Shown here: piece by piece, positions 1-6,515 of the stretch
Position numbering within the stretch: the stretch's first letter is position 1
Layout of the letters: each line of letters begins with the position of its first letter
DNA from: an uncultured marine group I thaumarchaeote
GTDB lineage: Archaea > Thermoproteota > Nitrososphaeria > Nitrososphaerales > Nitrosopumilaceae
Assembly: GCA_902512865.1 (NCBI GenBank)
Contig: CABXKZ010000010.1
Location: forward strand, 1-20,362
Direction of reading: 5' to 3'
Length of the DNA: 20,362 nucleotides
The notes under the pieces: model-generated
What the model saw: only the letters and a program-made list of their open reading frames with translations
Told to the model about the DNA's origin: nothing
Database searches by the model: none
Program-made: the position numbers and the translations under genes

Positions 1-29
1 TTTTGGCTTTATAAAAGAATGCCCTGAAA

Positions 30-974
30 TTATCTAAAATGTTGCCAACCATTATCTTTGATGTTAAATGACTCGTTACCATCATCAAAAAACACACCAT
101 TCCCTTTTGATACATGACCAATCTCAAAAATACTAATCTTGAATTTTTTTGCAAGTGTATGAATACTCCTTAAATTTTTAGGTCTCACGGTAAAAACTAA
201 TTCAAATTCTTCACCTCCATCGAAGACCAATTTTTTTAAATCATTCTTGTTTTTCCTTGAAAATTCTACTACATCTTTATTTGTTGGGATTTTTGTAATC
301 AGAAATTTTTTCTTACTTTGTTGAGACATTTCATTCAAACATGATGATAACCCATCACTTGAGTCCATAGAAGATGTAATATGCCTGATTGATTTGTGAC
401 CAAATTCTAGTCGTGGTTTAGGTTTAAAAAAAAGATTTTTTGATTTTATTGAAAAAGATTTAGTTGTTTTTTTCTTTTTTAATATTATGTCTAATGCGGC
501 TGCCGTGTATCCAAATGGTCCTGTAGTACATATGATATCTCCTATTCTTGCACCTTTCCTTTTCATGTAATTTTTTGCACTTCCAAATAATACTACATGT
601 ATTGAAATTTCTGTACCTTGATTCGTATCTCCTCCTAGTAATTCAATTTTAAATTCTCTACAAGTGTTTGTAAATCCTTTGGATAATTCTTGTAGTTGTT
701 TTTTTGAGGTTGATGATGGAAATGTTAATGAAACGATACAAAATTTTGGCATAATTCCTTTTGCAGCAAAATCACTCAAACTGGAAATAATACTTTTTCT
801 TGAAACATCTTCTAATTTTGAACCTTTTGGAATATCTGTACTTTCCACTAATGTATCAACACATACTGCACATTGTTTATTTCCTAATCTGAAAATCTCA
901 ACATCTTCGGATAGAAAATGTTTCTTTTTCTTGTTCATTATTTTAATAATTTCTCTTTCACTTAATCTCTTCAT
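30..974 (-). CDS. thiL: Thiamine-monophosphate kinase (ThiL-like)
   Basis: Predicted to phosphorylate thiamine monophosphate to thiamine pyrophosphate, the last step of cofactor synthesis, in the cytosol. The 314 residues fit the family length. Visible ThiL/PurM-type (AIRS) features in order are VDTLVE (39-44), SDFAAKG (67-73), the GGDT metal/nucleotide motif (114-117) and DSSDGL (204-209). The N-terminal acidic segment (SEDVEI, 22-27) sits where the family has its DDAAV motif and is slightly degenerate. The ATG start overlaps the end of the upstream mutase gene by 17 nt, so the two are probably cotranscribed. A related AIRS-fold kinase cannot be fully excluded, but the GGDT plus SDGL combination favours ThiL. 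Confidence 0.85.
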   Translation of the reverse strand: MKRLSEREIIKIMNKKKKHFLSEDVEIFRLGNKQCAVCVDTLVESTDIPKGSKLEDVSRKSIISSLSDFAAKGIMPKFCIVSLTFPSSTSKKQLQELSKGFTNTCREFKIELLGGDTNQGTEISIHVVLFGSAKNYMKRKGARIGDIICTTGPFGYTAAALDIILKKKKTTKSFSIKSKNLFFKPKPRLEFGHKSIRHITSSMDSSDGLSSCLNEMSQQSKKKFLITKIPTNKDVVEFSRKNKNDLKKLVFDGGEEFELVFTVRPKNLRSIHTLAKKFKISIFEIGHVSKGNGVFFDDGNESFNIKDNGWQHFR

Positions 975-2247
975 AACAACTCTTTACATTAGCTATCATC
1001 TCTTTTTGTATCTTTTCTAACAATTTTTTTTCATTTGATTCAGTTGAAATTCTGATGACGTCCTCCGTATTTGATTTCCTAATTAATGACCATGTATTTT
1101 CATTTATACTTATTTTGATACCATCTAATTGATTAATTTCATATTTTTCTTTTAATTTTTTTGCTAATTCTGCAATTACTTTTTCATGTAATGTAGATTC
1201 TACAGATACCTTGTCTCTAATTTGTGAAAAACCTTCGAAAAATTCTATATCTTTTTTAATGGATTCATCATCAATCATAGATGCTATTAATCCACTAGTC
1301 AATAATCCATCTCTACACATATTGAATTTTTTGAGAATAAATCCTCCGCTGCTACCTTCTCCACCAGCTTCGGCGTCATTTTCAATCATCATTTGAATTA
1401 CATTTGCTTCTCCAATTTTAGATCTCCAAACTTTTCCACCGTGTTCAATGATGAATTTTTCAATTGCTAAACTACTATCCAAACTTAAAACAAATTTTTT
1501 AATTCCTAATCTGATTGCTTTTACAACTCCTAAGCCCAATGTAATATCTGAAGATTTTTTCTCGCCATTAATTACTAAAATAACTCTATCTGAATCTAAA
1601 TCAAATGCAAAACCTACATCTTTTGTATTGCTAACTAGTTCTGTTAATTCATCTGAAGTTGGGTCTGGACCTCTTGAGCATTTATCTAATTCATCATTTA
1701 TTGTTGTAACTTTGCATCCAATCTCTTTCAATAATTGTGGTGCAACATCTTTAGCAGCTCCTCCACCTACATCAATAGTGACATGTTTTTCTTGTTCAAG
1801 TTTTCCAATAACTTCTACAGCATCAGAAATATAATCTGATTCTACTACACTTTCCTTTCCTATTTTTGGTCTATTTGAATTACTTTCATTCCGAACAATA
1901 TTCAATTCTTTTTCAGTGATACCTCTTCCTTCAAGAATGAATTTTAATCCATTCCATTCTAGTGGGTTGTGTGATGATGTTATGATTATTCCAGCACCAA
2001 CCTCTTTTGCTTTTCTAAATACCACTGGCGTTGGCGCAATCCCTAAAATTTGAACATCAATTCCTCTCTCTAACATTGTGGCCGAAACCAATTTCTCAAT
2101 CATCTCGCCTGTTTTTCTAGTATCTCTTCCTATCACACATTTTCCATTTTTAATTAATTTAGAAAACCCATCACAAAATCTTAAAACATCACTTGGAGAA
2201 AAATCAATTCCGTATATCCCTCTGATTCCTGATATTGAAATTTTCAC
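958..2247 (-). CDS. glmM: Phosphoglucosamine mutase / phosphomannomutase family (archaeal GlmM/ManB type)
   Basis: Alpha-D-phosphohexomutase of about 429 residues, interconverting sugar 6- and 1-phosphates for nucleotide-sugar synthesis. Counting from the chosen start, SGIRG (6-10) opens domain 1, TSSHNP (90-95) carries the phosphorylated catalytic serine (S92), and DLDSDR (216-221) is the metal-binding loop. A GEGSSGG segment replaces the more usual sugar-binding GExxG(H) loop. An upstream in-frame ATG at 2325 would lie inside tRNA-Thr and add 26 unrelated residues. The GTG at 2247 begins exactly at the family N-terminus (KISISGIRG) and lies about 26 nt from a TATA box, so the mRNA is probably leaderless. 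Substrate (glucosamine, mannose or glucose phosphate) cannot be settled by eye. Confidence 0.85.
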   Translation of the reverse strand: MKISISGIRGIYGIDFSPSDVLRFCDGFSKLIKNGKCVIGRDTRKTGEMIEKLVSATMLERGIDVQILGIAPTPVVFRKAKEVGAGIIITSSHNPLEWNGLKFILEGRGITEKELNIVRNESNSNRPKIGKESVVESDYISDAVEVIGKLEQEKHVTIDVGGGAAKDVAPQLLKEIGCKVTTINDELDKCSRGPDPTSDELTELVSNTKDVGFAFDLDSDRVILVINGEKKSSDITLGLGVVKAIRLGIKKFVLSLDSSLAIEKFIIEHGGKVWRSKIGEANVIQMMIENDAEAGGEGSSGGFILKKFNMCRDGLLTSGLIASMIDDESIKKDIEFFEGFSQIRDKVSVESTLHEKVIAELAKKLKEKYEINQLDGIKISINENTWSLIRKSNTEDVIRISTESNEKKLLEKIQKEMIANVKSCYEEIK

Positions 2248-2268
2248 TTCTTTAAACCAGAAACGCTT

Positions 2269-2276
2269 TTTATAAA
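2269..2276. promoter_or_regulatory. Palindromic TATA box shared by the mutase gene and tRNA-Thr
   Basis: TTTATAAA is its own reverse complement. Its centre lies about 25.5 nt from the GTG start of the mutase gene on the minus strand and about 25.5 nt from the first base of tRNA-Thr on the plus strand. Both distances match the archaeal TATA-to-start-site spacing, so one element could serve both genes. Seen directly; bidirectional use is inference. Confidence 0.6.
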
Positions 2277-2297
2277 CTCTAAGTAGGTATCGTTCAT

Positions 2298-2371
2298 GCC
2301 TCGATAGCTCAGCCTGGTAGAGCATTCCACTCGTAATGGAAAGGTCATGGGTTCAGATCCCATTCGAGGCT
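2298..2371 (+). tRNA. tRNA-Thr(CGU)
   Basis: Complete cloverleaf. The acceptor stem GCCTCGA pairs with TCGAGGC (2364-2370) and the discriminator is T, as in archaeal tRNA-Thr. D-stem GCTC/GAGC; anticodon stem TTCCA/TGGAA around loop CTCGTAA with anticodon CGT at 2332-2334; T-arm ATGGG-TTCAGAT-CCCAT. No intron is present and CCA is not encoded. It reads Thr ACG codons. A short T-run follows the 3' end. Confidence 0.95.
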
Positions 2372-2377
2372 TGTAAA

Positions 2378-2383
2378 TTTTTT
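2378..2383 (+). terminator. Oligo-T terminator after tRNA-Thr
   Basis: Six consecutive T residues begin 7 nt after the tRNA 3' end, the usual archaeal termination signal; no stem-loop is needed. Confidence 0.4.
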
Positions 2384-2394
2384 AATGAAAATAA

Positions 2395-2469
2395 TTATTC
2401 TAAAGTAATCTCTATATCTTTTTGGAGTTCTTCTCCAAGTCCCTTCCACCATTCGATCTTTTCTTCCAT
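2395..2469 (-). CDS. Possible 24-residue micro-protein
   Basis: A short frame starts at ATG 2469 with MEEKIEWWKGLGEEL and ends at TAA; the product is acidic and amphipathic with a Trp pair. A TATA-like TATAAAGG (complement at 2496-2503) is centred about 31 nt upstream, giving a predicted leader of only a few bases. In-frame sequence upstream is closed by TAG. I recognise no family. The acidic, Trp-containing composition is unlike random AT-rich translation, but a chance frame of 24 codons is quite possible. Confidence 0.35.
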   Translation of the reverse strand: MEEKIEWWKGLGEELQKDIEITLE

Positions 2470-2495
2470 GTTCCCCAGAATTTTTTCTTCCTAGT

Positions 2496-2503
2496 CCTTT
2501 ATA
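2496..2503 (-). promoter_or_regulatory. Candidate TATA box for the 24-codon frame
   Basis: Minus-strand TATAAAGG, about 31 nt upstream of ATG 2469. It is a fair archaeal TATA match but supported only by position. Confidence 0.3.
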
Positions 2504-2537
2504 GATCTGCCGGTATAGTTTTGGTTGAGTTGTTGAT

Positions 2538-2723
2538 CTATTTTGATAAATTTTGATCTTGTTTTTTTCTTTGTCGTTTTCGATAAATTATGATTGCAAG
2601 TGTTCCTATTGCACATCCCCAAAAAACTGGCCAACGTAATTCAGAATCTCCCATACCAACAAATGAAACAATTGTTCCACCAATTAATCCCAAACCAAGC
2701 AACTCTAATCCTTTAGACATCAT
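2538..2723 (-). CDS. Small two-helix membrane protein
   Basis: A 61-residue product with no recognised family. It has two hydrophobic segments (about residues 7-23 and 31-46) separated by a short polar loop with Asp, Glu and Arg, then a strongly basic tail (RKRQRKKQ, about 48-55). By the positive-inside rule both ends of the hairpin probably face the cytosol. Start may be either of the two adjacent ATG codons. It is divergently transcribed from a second mini-protein of the same architecture starting 42 nt away. Probably a thaumarchaeal-restricted protein; function unknown. Confidence 0.6.
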   Translation of the reverse strand: MMSKGLELLGLGLIGGTIVSFVGMGDSELRWPVFWGCAIGTLAIIIYRKRQRKKQDQNLSK

Positions 2724-2765
2724 TAATGATAAAACAGATAAATGATTTAATGATTTGGTATTATC

Positions 2766-2984
2766 ATGAACAAATACCTAATGGTGATTATGTGTTGTAT
2801 GCTAATAGGAATTCCAATTGCATATATTGATCCAACTGAAGGTGGTTTACGAGAGGAACCTTACACTGGTTTATTCTTTGTATCAATAGGCGGTGCTATT
2901 GTTATAATACTTTACAGTTCGATGCAAACTCGTAAAGAACAGCAAAGACTTAGACGTGAAAGAAGAAAGAAATTTAGAAAATAA
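2766..2984 (+). CDS. Small two-helix membrane protein with basic tail
   Basis: A 72-residue product, no recognised family. Two hydrophobic segments (about 4-20 and 35-51) flank a polar loop (DPTEGGLREEPYTG), followed by an Arg/Lys-rich C-terminus (RLRRERRKKFRK). The layout mirrors the divergent 61-residue neighbour, so the pair could be distant paralogues, although residue identity is low. It ends 2 nt before the convergent winged-helix gene. Function unknown; membrane location is inferred from hydropathy. Confidence 0.6.
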   Translation: MNKYLMVIMCCMLIGIPIAYIDPTEGGLREEPYTGLFFVSIGGAIVIILYSSMQTRKEQQRLRRERRKKFRK

Positions 2985-2986
2985 AT

Positions 2987-3265
2987 TTATAAATCTAATC
3001 CAAATGATCCTGCTAGATCTGAAAACTTTTGATATGACTCTAGGTATTGTTTACCTTTTTCAGTAATAACAAATGTATGTCTTCCATCAAACACGATCTT
3101 GTTTATCAATCCTGCACCAGTTAAATTCTTTACAAATTTTTCTAATCTAGAATGTGAAAGATTAGCCTTTGTGAGGAGTGATGTAGTTTTGATACCTTCC
3201 TGACCAGTTTGTTCTGTAACTGTTAGTACATCTGCTACAATTTGCATACTGGTTCTATAGGTCAT
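2987..3265 (-). CDS. Winged helix-turn-helix transcriptional regulator
   Basis: A 92-residue single-domain wHTH protein of the small archaeal predicted-regulator type (COG3432-like). The recognition region is about residues 30-52 (KANLSHSRLEKFVKNL), followed by a beta wing (about 58-70) and a C-terminal helix (GKQYLESYQKFSDL). It resembles the second wHTH gene at 10041-10328: both share ANxSHSRxxKxxxNL and GKxxLxxYxxFSxxxxxFGL. A TATA box (ATATAA at 3289-3294) is centred about 26 nt before the ATG, indicating a leaderless message. The sequence ATGAGATA overlaps this TATA box and recurs at the TATA box of the divergent gene, so autoregulation is plausible. Confidence 0.8.
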   Translation of the reverse strand: MTYRTSMQIVADVLTVTEQTGQEGIKTTSLLTKANLSHSRLEKFVKNLTGAGLINKIVFDGRHTFVITEKGKQYLESYQKFSDLAGSFGLDL

Positions 3266-3283
3266 ATATCAATAAATTCTCTA

Positions 3284-3325
3284 ATGAGATATAAGAGTAT
3301 TACTCAATCTATTATGAGATAAATA
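3284..3325. promoter_or_regulatory. Divergent promoter with ATGAGATA direct repeats overlapping both TATA boxes
   Basis: ATGAGATA occurs at 3284-3291 and 3314-3321, 30 bp apart (about three helical turns). The first overlaps the TATA box of the wHTH gene (ATATAA, 3289-3294), the second that of the right-hand gene (GATAAATA, 3318-3325). Both TATA centres lie about 26 nt from the proposed leaderless starts at 3265 and 3347. Operator function is inference. Confidence 0.45.
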
Positions 3326-3346
3326 GGGAAAATTTGTTTGTTAAAC

Positions 3347-3928
3347 GTGTCTGATAATCCATCGATCTCTTGGCATGAAGATTTTCTTGGAGTTGCATAT
3401 CGGTATTTTGACATTAGGATGAATATAGTTTTAATGTTTAATGAGAATAAACCAGCTCGAGATCTATGGTATGAAACCGTGCATTGGTGGAATGATCATA
3501 CAATTAAAATTCGATTTGTAGAAACTGGCGATGATTATTGGTTTGTAATGGGTGCTGACTCTCGACGTCCAGACACTAACAAGTATTTCTACAAAATACT
3601 AGAAAAATCTGGAAATTATGAGCGTTTCAAAAAAGGTCATCAAGGAAGTGCATTTATGAGATTTGGAATTTATTCAAAAAAAACAGTAGATCAGGTTAAA
3701 AATGATGCAAAATGTGATTGTGGACATCGAAAAGACGATCATGATCAAGATTCCCATGCATGTCTTTACGAAGTTTGTGAGTGTAAAAATTTTGATACCT
3801 TCCAATTAAACATACTAAAAAAGAAAAAAGTTGTTACAAACATCAAATTCTTATCTGAAGATGATATCAAAGATGATGCATTAGCGTGGAATTGTTTTAA
3901 CAGACACAAATACTCTAAAATTAATTAA
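3347..3928 (+). CDS. Conserved-looking unknown protein with a Cys/His cluster
   Basis: About 193 residues, function not recognised. The N-terminal two thirds look like a mixed alpha/beta domain rich in Trp and Tyr (WYETVHWWNDH, DDYWFVMG). Near residues 123-147 is a compact putative zinc site of pattern CxCGHxxxxHxxxxHxCxxxxCxC. Start choice: a TTG at 3338 is possible, but the GTG at 3347 lies about 26 nt from the TATA box GATAAATA (3318-3325) and fits a leaderless message. It is divergent from the wHTH gene and may be its target. The 3' end overlaps the convergent zinc-ribbon gene by 4 nt. Confidence 0.65.
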   Translation: MSDNPSISWHEDFLGVAYRYFDIRMNIVLMFNENKPARDLWYETVHWWNDHTIKIRFVETGDDYWFVMGADSRRPDTNKYFYKILEKSGNYERFKKGHQGSAFMRFGIYSKKTVDQVKNDAKCDCGHRKDDHDQDSHACLYEVCECKNFDTFQLNILKKKKVVTNIKFLSEDDIKDDALAWNCFNRHKYSKIN

Positions 3929-4092
3929 TCACTCTCGTTGAGACGATTAACTCTGACATGCTTTCCTGGATAAAATTCTTCAAGTTCACTTGAATAACAT
4001 TTGCCACATAGCGGTCCTTCTATCTTCCACTCTGGCATTGGATTGTAAGGTAATTCTCCAATTTCATTTGAACACTGTGTACATTTACCCAT
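3925..4092 (-). CDS. 55-residue zinc-ribbon protein
   Basis: A short frame from ATG 4092 to TAA at 3925-3927. The product begins MGKCTQCSNEIGE and contains two CxxC knuckles, CTQC (4-7) and CGKC (29-32), spaced like a treble-clef or zinc ribbon, then an acidic/basic tail. A TATA box (minus-strand TTTTATAA, complement at 4116-4123) is centred about 27 nt upstream of the ATG, which supports a real leaderless gene. A perfect 12-bp palindrome lies between TATA and start. The stop codon shares a TTAA with the stop of the convergent gene. Nucleic-acid or protein binding is likely but unproven. Confidence 0.7.
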   Translation of the reverse strand: MGKCTQCSNEIGELPYNPMPEWKIEGPLCGKCYSSELEEFYPGKHVRVNRLNESD

Positions 4093-4104
4093 ACAATCTC
4101 ACCG

Positions 4105-4116
4105 ACCAAATTTGGT
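4105..4116. promoter_or_regulatory. 12-bp palindrome in the zinc-ribbon gene promoter
   Basis: ACCAAATTTGGT is a perfect inverted repeat lying directly downstream of the TATA box, between it and the predicted start site at 4092. A dimeric repressor bound here would block initiation. Seen directly; operator role inferred. Confidence 0.4.
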
Positions 4117-4123
4117 TATAAAA

Positions 4124-4243
4124 TCATTTGCCGAAAAAAATGACATTAAATACTACTATTTTATACGATCATCGGTAATAGTCTGGTCAATGTAACCTCC
4201 TGCAAGATTTTACACTGGCTGGATTGTTACCTCTAAACTAATT
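4124..4243. other. Non-coding gap with imperfect direct repeats, possible small RNA
   Basis: No convincing reading frame is present. A TATA-like TATTTTATAC at 4157-4166 on the plus strand is followed about 20 nt later by CTGGTCAATGTAACCTC (4183-4199), which recurs imperfectly as CTGGATTGTTACCTC (4219-4233). GGTAA (4174-4178) can pair with TTACC (4228-4232), giving a possible hairpin around the repeats. This may be a short RNA or a remnant. No tRNA fold or C/D boxes were found. Confidence 0.25.
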
Positions 4244-6004
4244 CTAAATCCCAAAAACTGTTTTCTTGATAAATCCTATATCTTCTGCTTCTTGACCAAT
4301 TTTTCTATCAATAATTTTGAGCATATCATTTCCATACACTTGATTTGAAAAGAAGTTATGGGCAGTGTTTGATTCTTCAATCTTTGTTTCTACAGCTGAA
4401 TCTTCAAGGAACTTTGTGACTACTTTGTCAGCTAGATGTAAAATCTTTTCACATAATCTGAAATTCTTCATTATTTTCTCCAATTCTGTAATATCACTTT
4501 TGAAATCATCATGTTTTGCTAGAATATTTTTATGAATGATTCTTGCTGTAACTGCAACAAATAGACTTTGAGCATATCTCTTGTTTTTATTTTGAGTACT
4601 TTTTCTGTCATATCCTAATTGATTCTTAGCAAATTCTCGAATTAAATGTGGGAATAGAAAATATCTATAATCGCATTCTAATTCATCATCAAAGACATTC
4701 TCATATTTTGTTCCGTTTGGAAGATATTTTGCAATTCCTCCGTACACTTCATTTGGTTTTTGAACAAAATATGATACAAATGATGCAATAGCTGAATCAT
4801 CCTTTATTCTACATCTGTCCTTTATATCTGGCAAATACTTGTTATACATCTCATTTCCTTGAAACTTTGCCTTTTCAGCTACAGAAAGATTAAGCCACAA
4901 ACCTTGCTGATGTTCAAAACAATAATCAAGTCTTGTTGCTAACATATGATGAATTGATACAAAGTAATCTTGTAAAGACACATAATCTTTACCCTTAACA
5001 GCATTCTGTGAATTTCTATATTTTGTAATTTTTCTTTGATGTTCCTCATCTTTTGTTTTAATTACAGTGACCAATACCTCAGCATCAACATTATTTGCCT
5101 TTTTTTTCTTATCTAGAATACTCTTTGATGTTTGTGCTCCGTTAACAATCTGGGCACCTTTTAGGTATAGTTCGTTATTTTTAATTGAAACATCGTCTAC
5201 TGTTATAGTAATTCCGTTATTCCATTCAAAGAAATTATGTGGATCATCTTCTAGTGTTATTGATATTTTTTTATTTATAGAGCCTTTTCCACCCAAATGT
5301 TTTCTGATATTTGATTCAAAAATATAGTGCTCATTCTTTTCCACTAATTCTGCTAAATCAAAAGCAGAAACTACACAAACTTTACAATTTTTATGTTCAA
5401 GTGGCTGTTTGAGAATTCTTAAACTTGAATTTTGACCCCTAGCAGGTTTCTTGATTCGTTCCCATAATGTCTGGTATACTTGCTGTTTTCCCATAACTCT
5501 GACTTTATCATTTTGATAATCATCTACACACTGGTCAGTTATGTAGACCAAATCTATCTTCATTTTCTTATCATTAAGAATTTTCCAGAGATATTGTAAT
5601 TCATCTCTCTTTAGTTTGGATTGTTCTTTTTCTTTTAATCGTGATACATCTTGAACAAACTGGTCGATTGCACCTATAGAATGAGCAGAGCCATACTTTG
5701 ATTGGAATAATCTAATTCTCTTTTCATCAGAATCTATTAGATACGCATCTATCCCTTCATCATACCCTCCATCAATTATTGCATTTTCTGCAATGTCTTG
5801 TAAAACCTCTTCAACGTTAATCAAATGCCATAATAGATAATCGTGACCTTTCTCAACTGTGCTGTTGGAGTCTTTCATGAACTCTCTAATGCTTACATCA
5901 ACTGAATGTGTGGCAAACCCTTCTAATGGTGCACTAGAAAATTTTGAAAGAATATCGCGTCCTTGTTCACTATATTCTAAGAGATTTGTTCCTTTAGGTG
6001 GCAT
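4244..6004 (-). CDS. AIPR-family protein with Mrr-like nuclease domain (putative defence)
   Basis: 586 residues. The N-terminal part carries a PD-(D/E)xK, Mrr-type signature: GGYDEGIDAYLID (79-91) with D82/D86 candidates, then QSKY (101-104) as the QxK element. The rest matches the AIPR (abortive infection phage resistance) family: FFEWNNGITI (258-267), GAQIVNGAQTS (283-293) and ITKYRNSQNAV (326-336), all family hallmarks. The predicted role is DNA cleavage or nucleic-acid sensing in antiviral defence or restriction. No methyltransferase, helicase or toxin/antitoxin partner is adjacent, so it appears stand-alone. A weak TATA-like element (CTTAAGGATA, complement 6024-6033) lies upstream. Its presence among housekeeping genes suggests acquisition, although base composition looks like its neighbours. 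Confidence 0.8.
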   Translation of the reverse strand: MPPKGTNLLEYSEQGRDILSKFSSAPLEGFATHSVDVSIREFMKDSNSTVEKGHDYLLWHLINVEEVLQDIAENAIIDGGYDEGIDAYLIDSDEKRIRLFQSKYGSAHSIGAIDQFVQDVSRLKEKEQSKLKRDELQYLWKILNDKKMKIDLVYITDQCVDDYQNDKVRVMGKQQVYQTLWERIKKPARGQNSSLRILKQPLEHKNCKVCVVSAFDLAELVEKNEHYIFESNIRKHLGGKGSINKKISITLEDDPHNFFEWNNGITITVDDVSIKNNELYLKGAQIVNGAQTSKSILDKKKKANNVDAEVLVTVIKTKDEEHQRKITKYRNSQNAVKGKDYVSLQDYFVSIHHMLATRLDYCFEHQQGLWLNLSVAEKAKFQGNEMYNKYLPDIKDRCRIKDDSAIASFVSYFVQKPNEVYGGIAKYLPNGTKYENVFDDELECDYRYFLFPHLIREFAKNQLGYDRKSTQNKNKRYAQSLFVAVTARIIHKNILAKHDDFKSDITELEKIMKNFRLCEKILHLADKVVTKFLEDSAVETKIEESNTAHNFFSNQVYGNDMLKIIDRKIGQEAEDIGFIKKTVFGI

Positions 6005-6098
6005 TTTTGTTATTTTGTTTTGCTTATCCTTAAGAAGAATAGGGTGATTACGAGATAACCTTACTAAGAAACATAAAGAAATACGAACAATTCAAAAT

Positions 6099-6515
6099 GT
6101 GAATAAGAAAATCGCTATTATTCCTATTGTAGTAATTATTGTCATAATTGGTGTAGTTTCACAAATGAATATTGAAGAAACTGAAACAGAAATTGTTGAA
6201 ATTCAAACCGTTGAGGAAGAAGCTTTAATCACAATCCCTGTAAAAGCTGCAAGACCTGCATGTGGACCACATCCTGAATGTTATATCCCATCATATTATG
6301 TCACAAAACTTAGCGAACCTGTTACATGGAAAAATGAAGACTCTGCATTTCACAGTGTAACTAGCGGTAGTTATGGAGATCCTGATGGAATGTTTGACAG
6401 TGGACACCTAGACCCATATGAAATATTTTCATATAAATTTGAAGAGCTTGGAATGTATCCTTACTACTGTACTTTGCATCCTTGGATGGCAGGACAGATA
6501 AAAGTAGAAAGGTGA
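6099..6515 (+). CDS. Membrane-anchored cupredoxin (plastocyanin/azurin-like blue copper protein)
   Basis: 138 residues: an N-terminal hydrophobic anchor (about 4-22), an acidic linker rich in Glu (about 25-42) and a type-1 copper domain. Copper ligands fit H85 (FHSVTSG), C124, H127 and M130 (YCTLHPWM). Two more cysteines (C55, C61) could form a disulfide or loop. It should act on the outer face of the membrane as a one-electron carrier; such proteins are abundant in ammonia-oxidising archaea, whose respiratory chains use copper carriers instead of cytochrome c. The GTG start at 6099 lies about 24 nt from a TATA-like ACATAAAG (6071-6078). The last codon and stop lie inside the convergent tRNA-Cys. 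Confidence 0.9.
   Translation: MNKKIAIIPIVVIIVIIGVVSQMNIEETETEIVEIQTVEEEALITIPVKAARPACGPHPECYIPSYYVTKLSEPVTWKNEDSAFHSVTSGSYGDPDGMFDSGHLDPYEIFSYKFEELGMYPYYCTLHPWMAGQIKVER

Noticed and set aside
1..29. TATA-like TTTATAAA at 9-16 downstream of thiL
   Set aside because: It could be the promoter of a minus-strand gene beyond the window edge, but the target is not visible, so it is not listed as a feature.
664..1020. Plus-strand 118-codon open frame over thiL
   Set aside because: It is the antisense shadow of thiL, with low-complexity Phe/Ile/Ser composition and no family features; the same holds for the other antisense frames over genes, such as 1448-1834 and 9497-9856.
2248..2325. Upstream extension of the mutase gene to ATG 2325
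   Set aside because: It would run through the tRNA-Thr gene and add residues not seen in the family; GTG 2247 fits both the TATA spacing and the family N-terminus.
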